In this document: positions 44,851 to 56,099 of the stretch, piece by piece
How the letters are laid out: the number at the start of each line of letters is the position of its first letter
Numbering within the stretch: position 1 is the stretch's first letter
From: Neoechinorhynchus agilis
Lineage: Eukaryota; Acanthocephala
Assembly: GCA_051530055.1 (NCBI GenBank)
Contig: CM121342.1
Span: 8,928,001-8,992,000 of the forward strand
DNA: 64,000 nucleotides
Direction: 5' to 3'
Notes under the pieces: generated by a model
Told to the model about the DNA's origin: nothing
Database searches by the model: none
Seen by the model: the letters and a program-made list of their open reading frames with translations, nothing else
Program-made: the position numbers and the translations under genes

Positions 44851-45281
44851 TTTTCAAAACCATTGCATTAGAGTTTCACTATGTTTATCCTCATCTCTCT
44901 TTTGATTGCCAAATTAAACTTTTGCACATAAATAGTTAATCAAGTTAGAGATTTTTAAATACCTTCAACGCTAACTTTGTTTGTATCAACGAGAATTTAT
45001 CAAGACATTTCGCTTTGAATACTCTGGTCAACTGAATTTTGCTACCACTTTTACGAGGTAAAGAAACGGCCATATCAAGAACCAACGAGAAAGGAAGGTT
45101 GAATGATAATCTTCAATTAGGTTGCGTATTTAGGCGCATTCCCAACCTGTCATATAGAAAAATGAAATGATTTGTTCCATCAATCCTTCAATACCTTCTG
45201 TAAGAGAAATAATACGATAATGTTTATTTTGAGCCACCTCTCCTCGCACAAGATGTCGATTTCTTCTGAACGTTCTACTTT
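44851..45281. other. Intergenic region without supported gene
   Basis: No recognised feature; probably includes the 3' region of the cytochrome b561-like gene. Confidence 0.45.
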
Positions 45282-46017
45282 TTACGTTTTTAATGCTTTT
45301 GCTGGAACCGATTTCTGAATAATCCAAGAAACTGTGAATATTGTGATCGCAATGACGGCAATCCCACTGATATTGGCCAAGTGCGTAACTTGTTTTTTTG
45401 CTGAATATTCACCAGAGAAAATGGCTTTTTCTGTTATTCCCAGCACCACAGTCGCAACGTATAAAACAAGTAGCATTACTCCGCAGTATCGATGACATGG
45501 CATCGATTTGGATCTGGTTTGCGAGGACAACGTTGGATATTGAAACGCAATGAAAGATAAAATCCACTGCACAGCAGCTAATGATATTGAAATTAATCCC
45601 ATGATTGAATGAATAGAATAAAAGTGCGGAATTCTCTTTACTACGTGAGATTGGAATGCAAAATAAATACTGACAGCGGTTGTGGCAACTCCGGATACTC
45701 TTTAGGAATTCTCAGCTATCAGCAGGTCAGTGAGAGTTCCCAGATAAGTGGAGAATAAGGTGTAAAAGCCTTATTCTTCGTCTCATCATCGGATTTGTAT
45801 CGATTTGTGTGTATTTAAATAATATGCTAGCGATTCATGGAACTGCAATGGCACCGATAATCGCCATAGGTGGATGCGGGATGAATACGGACGGTGCGTG
45901 AACATTGAACGGTTCCCAATTCAGCATCATCCATTTCAAAACCAATGCGATTGGCATTGAAATGAGCACAATAAGAAATATCCATATCAGTATTATACGC
46001 AGTGTGGATGAACCCAT
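45282..46017 (-). pseudogene. Cytochrome b561-like gene, apparently broken
   Basis: Cytochrome b561 proteins move electrons from ascorbate across membranes using two hemes held by paired His on a four-helix core. The minus strand starts MGSSTLRIILIWIFLIVLIS and has FNVHAPS, then LLHLILH, YSIHSIMGLISISLAAVQWI, and KSMPCHRYCGVMLLVLYV: the four heme His of the family are visible. Between about 45840 and 45700 there is an in-frame TGA and a further stop plus a frame change, without a clear GT-AG intron. It is therefore a recent pseudogene or a gene with non-canonical splicing. The last 106 codons are open. Confidence 0.7.
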
Positions 46018-46890
46018 GTTTTTTCGAACCTAAGGGGAAAGATGACAGATTAGGAGTCTTTCCTTGTTCTCCGGTTATTAAGGAAAGATTGGGCTTGGGG
46101 GAAGAAAGATTTTTGGTAGAGGGTGGTACGAGCGAGGGGGATGAAAAAGGTTGGGGTTCCGGGTGTTTACGAAGGAAGAGTATTTAGAGATTAGGGAAGA
46201 AAATTGTGGAGGGGGTTGAAAAAGACGGAGGGCGTTCTTGGAGAAAATGGAGTGGAGGTGGGCGTCGACCAAAGACTTCATGCAAGTGTTTTGAAGAAAA
46301 CAAAAGATTTGTCTAAAAGAGTCTTTAATGTCGATTCGAAAATAAACGAGAAACTGGCCCAATCGGTTAGAGAATTTGTATATTCAATGTTCAATTTGCT
46401 GGATGTTTGCGCTTTAAAATTATTAAGTTGTAAGCGCAAAATTAAAACGCAACCATTTAAATTACGTTAATCTGTGCCAGAACCGAATCCATTGAAAATG
46501 CAACGATAGAATGGAAACCAAAAACAATGAAAAATTGTAATATCTACGGTAAAACGAGATTTGGTTAAATGCCATTTGCTGTAATTTTTTAAATAAAATG
46601 GAGATTGACGGCGACTTCAGCAAAATCTAAATATTTTCCATGGTTTTTTGAAATTGGACTCGGCGTCCAAAGCAATTTTAATGTGTCTTAAAGTTTCGTC
46701 TTGAAAGTTGTTTTGATGTTTTAATCTTTAGCTTTAATCTACGTTGTGTATTTGCCAAAATTGTAACTTTTCAGATAACGCTTTTTATAATTAAGAAGTA
46801 TTTTTGTAGCTTCATAGATTCTTTTTTTTTTGAAATTTTTTAAAATTGACATTTGTCGAAACAAATTCGCAACCCTTGTTTATCAATTAT
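46018..46890. other. Intergenic region without supported gene
   Basis: A plus-strand ORF at 46204-46470 is open for 88 codons but shows no recognised domain and no context. Otherwise AT-rich. Confidence 0.4.
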
Positions 46891-46893
46891 TCG

Positions 46894-47110
46894 CGTCGCA
46901 CACCCAAAGGGGACGAAATACCGCTGAAGGGAGGAAACCCACTGATGAGTCCCGCCTCCCGGAGGTATCTGAGGATCCGGAGGAATGTACAAACTCTTAA
47001 CCGTGCATTAGAGAGACTATGTCGTTATATCACTTCTCTGATGTATAATTGGTTTGGCTTTATGCCTTAAAAAATAAGCCGGACAAGAAAGGGATAGACT
47101 AAAATTTAAT
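46894..47110 (+). repeat. SINE, head-less copy
   Basis: Carries the SINE body (CACACCCAAAGGGGACGAAAT, GATGAGTCCCGCCTCCCGGA, GAGAGACTATGTCG) and the 3' end ACTAAAATTTAATGAT but lacks the tRNA-like head. It is joined to the next SINE by a roughly 95-bp spacer. Confidence 0.8.
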
Positions 47111-47203
47111 GATAATAACATTTCCGGCTTGCCAGTAAAACTTAAAATAGAACACAGCGCTCACCCTGAGTCGATACACTGGCTGAGTTTGACATTTCGA
47201 AGT

Positions 47204-47540
47204 TGTGTCGAGGTGGTCAAGTGGAAAAATGCCCGTGATACCGATTAGGGGTCAAGTGGTTCGAATCCGTTACCACCAACGACGCACACCCAAAGGGGAC
47301 GAAATACCGCTGAAGGGAGGAAACTCACTGATGAGTCCCGCCTCCCGGAGGTATCTGAGGATCCGGAGGAATGTACAAACTCTAAACCGTGCATTAGAGA
47401 GACTATGTCGTTATATCACTTCTCTGATGTACAATTGGTTTGGCTTTATGCCTTAAAAAAATAAGCCGGACAAGAAAGGGATAGACTAAAATTTAATGAT
47501 AAGCCGGACAAGAAGGGATAGACTAAAATTTAATGGCTTA
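47204..47540 (+). repeat. tRNA-derived SINE, full copy
   Basis: The head (47204-47290) has A-box-like TGGTCAAGTGG and B box GGTTCGAATCC, the two Pol III promoter blocks. The body and tail equal those of the copy before. The last 35-40 bp (AAGCCGGACAAGAAGGGATAG through AATTTAATG) are repeated once in tandem at the 3' end. About 95% identity to 12597-12842 by eye. Confidence 0.85.
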
Positions 47541-47734
47541 CTAAATGGCAAAATGTTTTAGGTTCGATCGCGAAATATAGCTTTACTTAAAAAATATTAG
47601 GCACCAAAATATTCGTGATTACTCGCATCTTCATAACTTTATAACAAAATCCTCAATTGATCCTGCAGTTAAGTCTTCCAAATAACTGTTTCCAAATTTT
47701 AAATCTCAGCTCTATTCAGATATTATAAAGGATC

Positions 47735-48079
47735 ATGAACGATAAAACCGAACCAAACAAAGTCACCTTAAAGCAGATGTCTCCTTCGCCCTTTGATTTA
47801 CAAGCATTTATTAGCAGTAATCCGGAATTATTAAGTAGCATTCCTGCCACCGATCAAATGGAAAGAACAGCTACGACGAAGCTTAAGGACGATTTAGGGA
47901 AGATCGTTGACTTCAATGTTTTCGGTAAACTACATTCTGGACGATCACGAAAAGATCTGGATAAGAAGGAAACGAAAAACCTCGGCAATGAAGAGTTTAA
48001 TGACAAGATGACGGCCGGTATTAGAGAACGAAAAATCAATAACAATCACTTGAAACAACCGGTAAACAAAAAAATCTAA
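47735..48079 (+). CDS. Hypothetical hydrophilic protein
   Basis: A 114-codon ORF from a true ATG. It is rich in Lys, Asp and Asn, with FDLQAFISSNPELLSSIP near the N-terminus and a basic C-terminus. No family is recognised. A second short ORF, 48123-48287 (MSNNNIKSEAMLNYTWYLIG and on, 54 aa), follows after 44 bp and could be a further exon. Whether either is expressed is unknown. Confidence 0.35.
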   Translation: MNDKTEPNKVTLKQMSPSPFDLQAFISSNPELLSSIPATDQMERTATTKLKDDLGKIVDFNVFGKLHSGRSRKDLDKKETKNLGNEEFNDKMTAGIRERKINNNHLKQPVNKKI

Positions 48080-48312
48080 GACTATAAAGGAACAAACTCA
48101 TCTTAATCTGCCATCAATAACGATGAGCAATAACAATATTAAAAGTGAAGCCATGTTAAATTACACTTGGTATTTAATCGGCTTGTCACAATCGCCCGCC
48201 TCATTGAGAATTTTGCAACAGCTCATACAATACATTCGAAAGTGGACAGGGGAACGGAAATTCATGACAGAAAATCCATTAAGTTAAAGATTTTAGTAGT
48301 AAATAAATACGG

Positions 48313-48758
48313 ATGTCGATATACGAAAATTTCACAATGACCACAAGTCAATATAGTCAAGAATTTGTTGCTATTAAGATTCGAGAATGTTGCGATCTTT
48401 TCAAAAAAAATGATGACAAACTTCAACTAACCAATTTTACAAACAATGTTCCAATGCAATTTGTTTTTTCTTACAAAAACGTTAGTCTGCGTGGTAAACG
48501 TTCAATTGCCTCGCAAGGTTCTACGTTTTGAGAGAAGATGCAAGAAATTTTAATTCGAATTATATTAAAGCGTTTGTCAGATATTACGACGATCTTGCGA
48601 AACTAACAATCGTTCATCGAGCAGAATTGAAGGATGATCAAATTTACGCATTTGACATTGGCACTCTCATTGTTAAAGCAATGCTCGTAGAAGGTAAATC
48701 GAAAACAGAAAAGGTATCTATTTTGCTCTTTGATTGCAGGCTAAAAACTGAGGTTTAA
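48313..48758 (+). pseudogene. Unrecognised gene, decayed copy 2
   Basis: Two frames overlap at 48528. The first has MTTSQYSQEFVAIKIRECCD, then LTNFTNNVPMQFVFSYKNVS. The second has EDARNFNSNYIKAFVRYYDD, IVHRAELKDDQIYAFDIGTL and KAMLVEGKSKTEKVSILLFD. One frameshift separates them. Compared with 31810-32396, this copy keeps the middle part, while the other keeps the C-terminus. No known domain was recognised. Confidence 0.5.
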
Positions 48759-48784
48759 GAGATTAAAGCGCTAATTGTCAATTT

Positions 48785-49735
48785 TTTACTCCGGTTAAAT
48801 GTGTTTGAATGTCAAGCTTTTTATATTCTGACGTTTCGTGATGGATTGATCTTTTTTTGAAAATGTGGAACGTTGATAACGAACAAAAGTGCCAAAGAGA
48901 CGACTGCAGTTTTTGGCTCTAAACAATCAATCTTTCCAAAGTCAAAAGGGGGAGCGGTTTCTGAAAGTGATTCCTTGTTAAGACTTTAAACAAACACAAT
49001 GGAAAATTACATAAAAGACACACGCCCTAAACTGGCGAACTATCTCCGCAAAATATAAATGATAATGTTAATACAGTAGATTTGTCTCGCATATTAGAAA
49101 AGTATCAAAAACATTGTGACCCTCTCACCGTCTATTATTGATTCAATCGGGCACCCTTCCGAATTGACAACCAGTTCAGTGCTTGCAACAAACTTGCTGT
49201 TTTCTAAAACTGCTGGCTGTAAGTGGCGTCCTTCGCAACGTTAAGTCCCAGTCCGATTTTCTTCAGTTCAGCATCTGCTAAGTTGAATGCCCTCTGTAGA
49301 TCGTCTTTTTGATCTGCTAAAAGAACGATGTCGTCTCCATAGAAGAAGTACGATAGCTTCTCCTCCCTCGCCGAAGGTTATTCCACCTTAAAATCATGTA
49401 AGGATTTGGCTAGGTAATCCAGGCATAGAGCAAATAGAAAAGGTGAAAGCTGGTCTCCCTGCTTATCTCCTTTGTGAAAGAAATTAGGATGGATGTTCCT
49501 CTTTACGGAGCGGTGAGGCACCCTGCGCTGTTTACTCGCGCTTCAATGAGTTTCTTCACTTTAACATTCAGAGCACTGTGCAGAAGTCATAGTGCATCAA
49601 CACTGATTACAGCTATCGCAATGCTTTGTTTTAATTAAACAGTTGGATTCTCTTGTCCATACCAGTTCTAGGCTACGTTTCGAACCTACAAACTGATGAT
49701 GTACCCGACGAGGTTAGGAACGTTGATATCAAATA
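48785..49735 (-). repeat. Inverted copy of 30.96-31.89 kb
   Basis: Reverse-complement match to about 30965-31890, including the RT fragment (minus strand, about 49195-49560, again with FFYGDDIVLLADQKDD) and, at 49675-49725, the hammerhead-like Penelope end (CTGATGATG core). With the unknown gene on its left it forms a roughly 1.4-kb inverted duplication. Confidence 0.85.
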
Positions 49736-50483
49736 TCGATAAAAGAAGAAACATGGCTATTTTGATTTGTGCGAATTGAAGGCATAACTCACTCGTGTTG
49801 CTTTATTGAAACCGATTGGTTGCTCGGATTGCTTTATTCGTCGCATGATCCTGAAAGCAGCGCTTAGGTATACTATAGACCACTACCAAAAGGAGTCAAA
49901 AGATTCCTAGAGAATTATGAATACTACGCTGCGTTAGTGACACAACCTAACATTCCGAGTGGAAGGAGGAAAGATTGTGCTTTTAGGAGCCAAGATTGGT
50001 CTTCGTATCTGCCAAGTAATCTCGCGGCATTACATATCAGGAACATAGCTGCAAATTTGGAATGTTCTTTGGTGTGCGCGTTCATAATGTGCTTGATATG
50101 TCGATGGTTCAACGCCAACGTCGCTTGGTTCCACGGGTGTGCGAGGCTGCTGCAAGGGCGAGGTCAGGTTTGAGATCACCCATCGGCCCCAAAAAAAGTG
50201 GGTTGGCCCTGTCCCTTCGAGTGCGGCTAAGCGCCTCCGATGTTTGTGAGTTAGCCGAAAGGCTCCCAAAGGAATATAGCCGAAAGGCCAAAAAGGAGAT
50301 ATCGTAAGACCAAGCAACTCAATATGAAGATAAACAACTCATAAAACTAACAGTATGCGTGTGTGTGATACATGCATGCGGAAAAAGATTGCAAGGATGG
50401 AAATAACTAACAAATCGATTAAAAAACCCTAGTATTTATTTCATGGAGCACACTTTCATTAATTGTGAATTGGCATAATTTTA
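49736..50483. other. Region without recognised gene
   Basis: Bases 50030-50317 are open on the minus strand for 95 codons (MLGLTISPFWPFGYIPLG and on) and are less AT-rich than the flanks; low-complexity repeats of CCGAAAGGC occur at about 50255-50290. No domain is recognised. It may be an old mobile-element piece. Confidence 0.35.
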
Positions 50484-51880
50484 CAAGGAGAAATTTGTAT
50501 TGATGAAAAATAACGTGACTGCATGATAAAAATACTATTGAAAATCAATGTTTTTACTTTTTAGATTGAAAATGATAAAAAATGTACAATTTTTAGTGAA
50601 GAAGATTTAAAGTAAGGAGCGATGTCATAATGGTGGTATATTTAGATCGATTCAATGATTTTTCACGGGTATAATGCGAATCGTAAAATCCGACGTCTAA
50701 AACCTACAAAAGGCATTTGGTTTAAAAAATGCAAATAAGAGTCTGCAATCCATTAAAAAAAAGCCTGGATCATATTAGTCCTGGAAACTCAAAGTACAGA
50801 ACGTAGCTTTATAACATTGCGAAGAATTGTACCAAATCTTTCACAAAACGCGACATTCTCATAAGAATAAATGATCGAAATAATTTGATTTATTGCCTTT
50901 AGCTTGACGTTATCTCACGAAATTCTTCGTTTTAAGAATCCTTCAACGGATGATTTGGATGTACAACGACTACGGCATACCGAGAAATCCTTCTATAACC
51001 CAACGATGGAATGGTGTGTACCACATTAACGGCATCCCGACAAATCCTTCGTTTCAAAGAATCCCCCCACCCCAACGAAGGATTGGGATGCCCAAGAATA
51101 TGGCATCCTGAGAAATCCGTAGTTATATTTGTCGCTCCTTTGAAACTTTCAAAGCTTAGGTTGATTTTAATAAATTGATGAAAACTTGTCATAGCGACCA
51201 CGTTCTTCTTTTCTTCGGACATTATCCTTCTTTTTTGTGAAGCTTTTCCCGCAGATTTTAAATCGGCTTTTCCTTGATTTGTTTCCTCCGTGGTTAACAT
51301 TTTACCACTCTATTTGCTGCCAAAGAAAACAGCACGTTTTCTAGATTGTCCAATCGGAATAAAGTCCTCCATTTTCTTAAATAATTTATCGACACGACCC
51401 CTGTTTCTTATATTTTCCGGATTTTTTCGATCGCTTTCAATGTTTCCATCCAAATTATAGTTTCGAACATCACTTCTCGAAATTTTCCCTTGAATCATCG
51501 AAATCAATATCCTATTAATCATCGCGTGTTTGGAAGTGGCGTATTTTTCATCGATAATAATTTTTAACCGGCAGCAGAGGTCTTTGGTACTCAATTCGAT
51601 TTCATTGGACGGGTATGAGGACCTTTTTGAGCATTCGACAGATTATTTGCCATCTCGAACAGAATATTGATTAGTCCGGATTCTATTACTTCATTCGGAT
51701 TCGTTTTACACGATAACATCTCGCATAAAACGCTATTGACCAGTTCAACGCTCTTAGCCCTTCGCTGATTGTCTAATAGATGAAGAAGTCTTTGATGAAG
51801 GGCTAAGAATTCGAAACGTTTGGATTGACATTCTCGTTTTTGTGTGTAGCTGGTTTTCGTGTCTATTAAACGGCTGCTCG
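50484..51880 (-). CDS. Unrecognised minus-strand gene
   Basis: From right to left: an open stretch 51880-51605 without its own ATG (TYSTQKRE-like start, KRFEFLALHQRLLHLLDNQR, RAKSVELVNSVLCEMLSC, VIESGLINILFEMANNL) that looks like a helical-repeat exon; then, in another frame, 51594-51310 (DLCCRLKIIIDEKYATSKHA, MEDFIPIGQSRKRAVFFGSK, stop); then 51300-50932 (MLTTEETNQGKADLKSAGKA, SFHQFIKINLSFESFKG). The last part runs into tandemly repeated DNA. Part of this region (50484-51448) is duplicated inverted at 58383-59358. No family is recognised; the frame changes may be introns or decay. Confidence 0.4.
50935..51125 (-). repeat. Three imperfect tandem repeats
   Basis: On the minus strand, three units of about 55-70 bp each contain GGATTT(C/G)TC(A/G)G(G/T)ATGCC, a CATCC or CACACC block and a TTCGTTGG or TCCGTTGA block. 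The same array is at 58720-58925 on the plus strand. Confidence 0.7.
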
Positions 51881-52359
51881 CTTAGGGTTGCCGAATTTGA
51901 ACGAAGTCAAATCGACCGTTGTTATAACGTTTTGGAATTAAAAACTATTGAATAATATTAACGCACAGAGGGTGTTTATCGCTCTCTCTCTAATCAAAAT
52001 AGCAACAAATAAGCAAATACTCACAAAGAAAAGTCGAAAATGAATGTTTGAGCTAACGTTTTGAGTCGATTCTATAAGTTTCTGAGCAATTTCTTTTTGT
52101 ATTTAATTTTTTCATTTTCATACTCATTATTTACATTGCTTGGCTTTAGGTTTTCGAATCCCTAGGATTTTTACATAACTATTGCATGATAACAAAAATT
52201 TTTAATAAGTCGTCAAAGATTTAAATTGTAGAAAAGTTGAAAGGTTCAGCATTTTTATAATTAAGCAGAACAACTTTACAAACTTTTAGCTTAAATGTTC
52301 TTCGAAAGTTAGTTTGCATTCTGAATTACTCATGGTTTAAATCTTTCTTACATAAAAGA
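51881..52359. repeat. Region with a piece of the LINE-A foreign tail
   Basis: Bases about 51965-52045 match the end of the tail attached to LINE-A copies 1 and 3 (minus strand SFSTFLCEYLLICC). Otherwise AT-rich with no gene. Confidence 0.6.
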
Positions 52360-55300
52360 GATCTACATTTATTTTCGCAAAAGCACTCGTGCTTTATTGC
52401 GAGACGAGATAATCATTTTAAAATCTCTCAAGCTCTTCGCAGTCCAGTCTTCGTGTGCCCAAGGGAAAGATAGGTAAGATAGAGCTTTATAGAAGGTCCC
52501 AGCAAACTTATGCCTTTGCTCAGGGGAGGGGGCCTCTTTAAAAAAGACCAGACCTCAAAATTGCCCAAGCATTCCAAACTGTTCTGATCTGATTGTCATT
52601 TAAACCTAAAACTTTTGCTCTGCGTGATTCGGCCTGTGCAAGTTTTAGTAATGTATTCAGTTTTTTGAAGTCTCTTGTGGGCGATAAATTTTTCGTAAAG
52701 TGATATCCTAGTATAGTTAATCCTGAAGACCATTTGATGTTTGAGCCAAAGAAATTTCCCAAAAAACTTTTAATACTCTTTTTTCCTTTCTTCGATTTCG
52801 ATTTAACCAAAAATTTGGTCTTTGACGGATTCAAGGAAAGACCCATTTTCCCTAGAGAATTTTCGAGATATATCAAACAAGATAAAAGAAGTTTATTCGC
52901 CGCCACATAGTTTGGCTCTTTGATTAGCATAGATTGATATTGACCTCGCCATTTTGCAGTTTTGGATAATGTATTGGTTGGCCAGGCAAAATAGAATTGG
53001 AGATAGTGGAGAGACTTGCTGAACTCCTTTTCGGGGATAATATGTAATTTTGTCCGGATCATTTTGAAAAAAGAAAACTTTCGATTTTAAAATGTTTTTT
53101 ATTCGTGCTATGATGTTGTAGGGGAAATAAAAGAATTTTAGCACCTTGATAATAAAATCAATATCGATGTTATCAAAGGCGCTTCTTATATCACAAGAGA
53201 TTAAAATGTTCATTGATTTCTGGTCATTATAAAAATTATTTATGATCTCTCTTATGGCACTGTGTACCGATTTTCCCGGTAAAAACCCATGAGTACGTTC
53301 ATCAATGCATCGGTTCTCGATCGAGAACTTGAGCAAACAAGTGCATTTTGGATTGAAATGGCTCTTACATCTTTAAATGATGCTATTTTCCATCTTTTCT
53401 TTTTTAAAAATATTCTTTTAGCTATATTTATCTCCTCTCATTCTTCAGGCGAAGCCATAATCAATGTTCTAGATATCATTTCTATATTGTCCCTATTCAA
53501 TAAATTTGTTGCCTTTGAAGAAATACTTGACCCGTTATTAGAATATTTAGCTTTTGACATCCAGACAATTATAATATCTTCCCTTTTCAGATCCAACCGC
53601 CTTCGTTTCACGGGCCTGAAAATGTCTGCTTTTCGTCTTAATGCGCATCCCTCGGAATGTCCAGTGCACAATTTTACTGTGACATTCTCCAAACCCTCTG
53701 CTCTGATCCAAGAAGATGCTGCCCTTTGCCATGGTATAAACCTATTTTTTGAGACCACTCTCCACCAAGGCGATGAATTTGGTAAAAGTTCACTTATTCG
53801 CCGTTTAACCTGTGTTATTTGAAAGCGAGCTCTACATGGCCAGTAAAGTGCTGCCCAAAATTTAGCTTCATCAAACTTATCTTTCGATCTAGCCATAAAA
53901 AGCTGCTGCTCGTAAAAAGAGAGCAGTTTGGGTTTATTTTGTTTTCTCCCCATTTTCGTAACAACAGATAGGAAACTATTGCTAGACTCGGCCAGAAATG
54001 AATTTAGATTTTTGATTGATGAATTTTTATTGAGCCTACAGTAGAGAAAGGTTGATGCGTTGAACAATTGAACATTTAGGGCTGAGCATTTGAATCTTCG
54101 GTTGATCAGGATATTGTTATCAAATTTCCATTCTATTGCATCATGGCCCAAGCTTGAGAAAAGCTCGTGTTGTCTTAGTAACCTTGGTTTAATATTACAA
54201 TCTCCACGCCAAAGGCAAAGATCCAAACAAGATGATATGTTGGGTGCTGTAAAAGTTGGGAGTGGAGGAAATAAAATTTCGAAAGGTGTTACGTCATGAA
54301 CAATAGATCTAATCCATTTACTCGTTGGGTCATTGAAATCCCCAAATACAAAATTTAGCCCTGATTTTAACAGAAAAATTTAAAAGATCCTTATTCATTC
54401 GGATATATATTTTCCCCGGTTTCACGTAAATGTTTACAATGACATGATTTTCCAGCATGCTTAAATGAAAAAATGGCGTAAGTTAGATGGGAAGAGGAGA
54501 ATTCTGATATCTTTTTAGCAAACAGACTTTCTTTAAAAATTGAGAGTAAACCTTGGGAGTGTTTCTAAACGGTGTTGTGATAAAGAAGGAGAAGCCTCCC
54601 TTATCCAAAATATTAGCAGGTAAACCGTTTTTGTCATAGAGTGATTTCGTTTCCTGTATAAAAATTATATCTATCTCCAAGAAATAGGTTGACAGTCTGG
54701 AAAAACCTGAGAGCCCCCCTGAATTCCATTGGACCACCTTTAGCTCCATCTTACCTCCTGTTATGTATTAAGTTGCTTATCCGCTGGGCACAGACTTCGT
54801 TCTGTTCTTCCCATATTTGCTTAATACTCTTCTCGTTTAAACCCTCGTCCCCTTCCATTTCAACATCAGAGTCATGCAGGAGATAAACAATTTCGGCATT
54901 ATTTGAATATTCGTGCTTAGATTTTTTAACTGGACCTCTAATTAAATTAACCGATTTCCTTTGCAGGTCTAGAGATTTTGTGATGTTAACCATCAATGCG
55001 TCGAAATGAGCCGAGAGACGTCTTCTTAACCTTATCTACCAAGTTAAGGATGTTTTTCGCAAATTCATCCAGTCTCGCATCCAGGTTGGGTTAGAAACCT
55101 CTTCTGGATTTTCATTGGTTAGTGCCAAAGTGCTCGTTTGGTTTGTCATCCTAATTTTTCGTGTTCTCGATCATGCCGATTCAGTTGAGTTTGATATGTT
55201 CCTTATGCTCTGTCCCCATGCTTTAGTCTTTGAATGCTGAACATGTTCTCGAAAAGGCACGGTGTCCTTCTTGTCCGCAATTACACCATTGTCTTTTTTG

Positions 55301-56080
55301 TTTGTCACATTAACTACTGTGATGATATCGAGAACAGAACGCACATCGAACTTTTTTGCTAGGACAGCGCTGAGCCCAATGTCCCCATTGCTGACATCCT
55401 GTACATCTTGGGTAAATATGGTCATCCTAATATGAGATTTCATTAGCCGTGAAATTTACTTCCATTGATTGGAAGAAACATCTCATGCTGGTAAGTTTGT
55501 CTCGAATTTCTCTTGCTGCTTTTACCACAACTCTTGGTGTCAGCATGTTTGTTTTGTTTGATTTCAGGAAAAAGAGGATTTTACAATTGAACTTGTCTTC
55601 AAACTCCTTCTTATCCTCTGAACTGATATCCGCAGAAATCCCCGATACAATGAAGGTTGACTCGTATGATCCATTGGTTATCAGTACGTCCGAAGTATCG
55701 CATCCACCTAGATACTCTTCGTATTCGATTCTATATTTATCACTTATAAGATAAACTTTCATCTTCCCTGCAAAATACGTTATTGACTTGGTTCGCTGGA
55801 CATCGTCTTTGTATTTCCTCAGCCAAGGGGCGAGAAAACGTGTATGTATAACTTCTCTAGGTAGAATCGGGTTTGACTGAATCATCACCATATAAGGCCA
55901 TTTTTCTGTTATTTGTTCCAAGTAAACCATTTCCTTTGTACTCGCTAGGTAATTCTGGGTTTGTTGAACATCGTTGGAGTTTTTGTCATAATGATGACAT
56001 ATTTGTTTTTTCAATGTTGAGGATACTTCTATCCTAAGTTTATTGGGTGGACGTTTGCCACCCTCCTCCGCAACAAGAGG
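52360..56080 (-). mobile_element. LINE-B copy 1, APE-type non-LTR element
   Basis: Reads right to left. ORF1 region 56014-54760 (no known domain; ends TESA and IHNRR in separate frames). ORF2 begins at 54749 with MELKVVQWNSGGLSGFSRL and FIQETKSL, the start of an apurinic endonuclease. Then come LGHDAIEWKF, KFWAALYWPCRARFQ and, in the RT, DERTHGFLPGKSVHSAI, ILISCDIRSAFDNI and SPLSPILFCLANQ. The catalytic YADD position reads YANQ in this copy, and frameshifts break ORF2. The 3' end near 52360 contains AATAAA sequences. It is the longest element in the window but inactive. Confidence 0.82.
54760..56014 (-). pseudogene. ORF1 of LINE-B
   Basis: Three consecutive frames, 56014-55427 (195 codons), 55443-55171 (90 codons, overlapping by 17 bp) and 54996-54751 (81 codons), precede ORF2 on the same strand with almost no gap, as ORF1 does in LINEs. 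The first has YLASTKEMVYLEQITEKWPY, HTRFLAPWLRKYKDD and a VVVKAAREIRDKL stretch. No RRM, zinc knuckle or coiled coil is evident. The frames are probably one broken ORF. Confidence 0.55.
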
Positions 56081-56099
56081 TTAATTATAATAATTAATT

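Noticed and set aside
46940-46990. CTGATGAGTCCC in the SINE body as a hammerhead ribozyme
   Set aside because: The CTGATGA core is present, but no GAAA follows a stem II at the right distance, and the flanks pair instead as a plain hairpin.
47204-47290. Functional tRNA gene
   Set aside because: A- and B-box-like blocks are present, but acceptor and anticodon stems do not form and the block is the head of a SINE with several copies.
49937-50317. Overlapping ORFs on both strands
   Set aside because: Several frames are open at once, as expected for less AT-rich DNA without coding selection; no domain is recognisable.
51780-51830. TTTGATGAAGGGC...CGAAACGTTT as another hammerhead-like Penelope end
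   Set aside because: The first core base is wrong, stem II pairs poorly, and the segment lies inside a long open minus-strand frame that looks like a coding exon.
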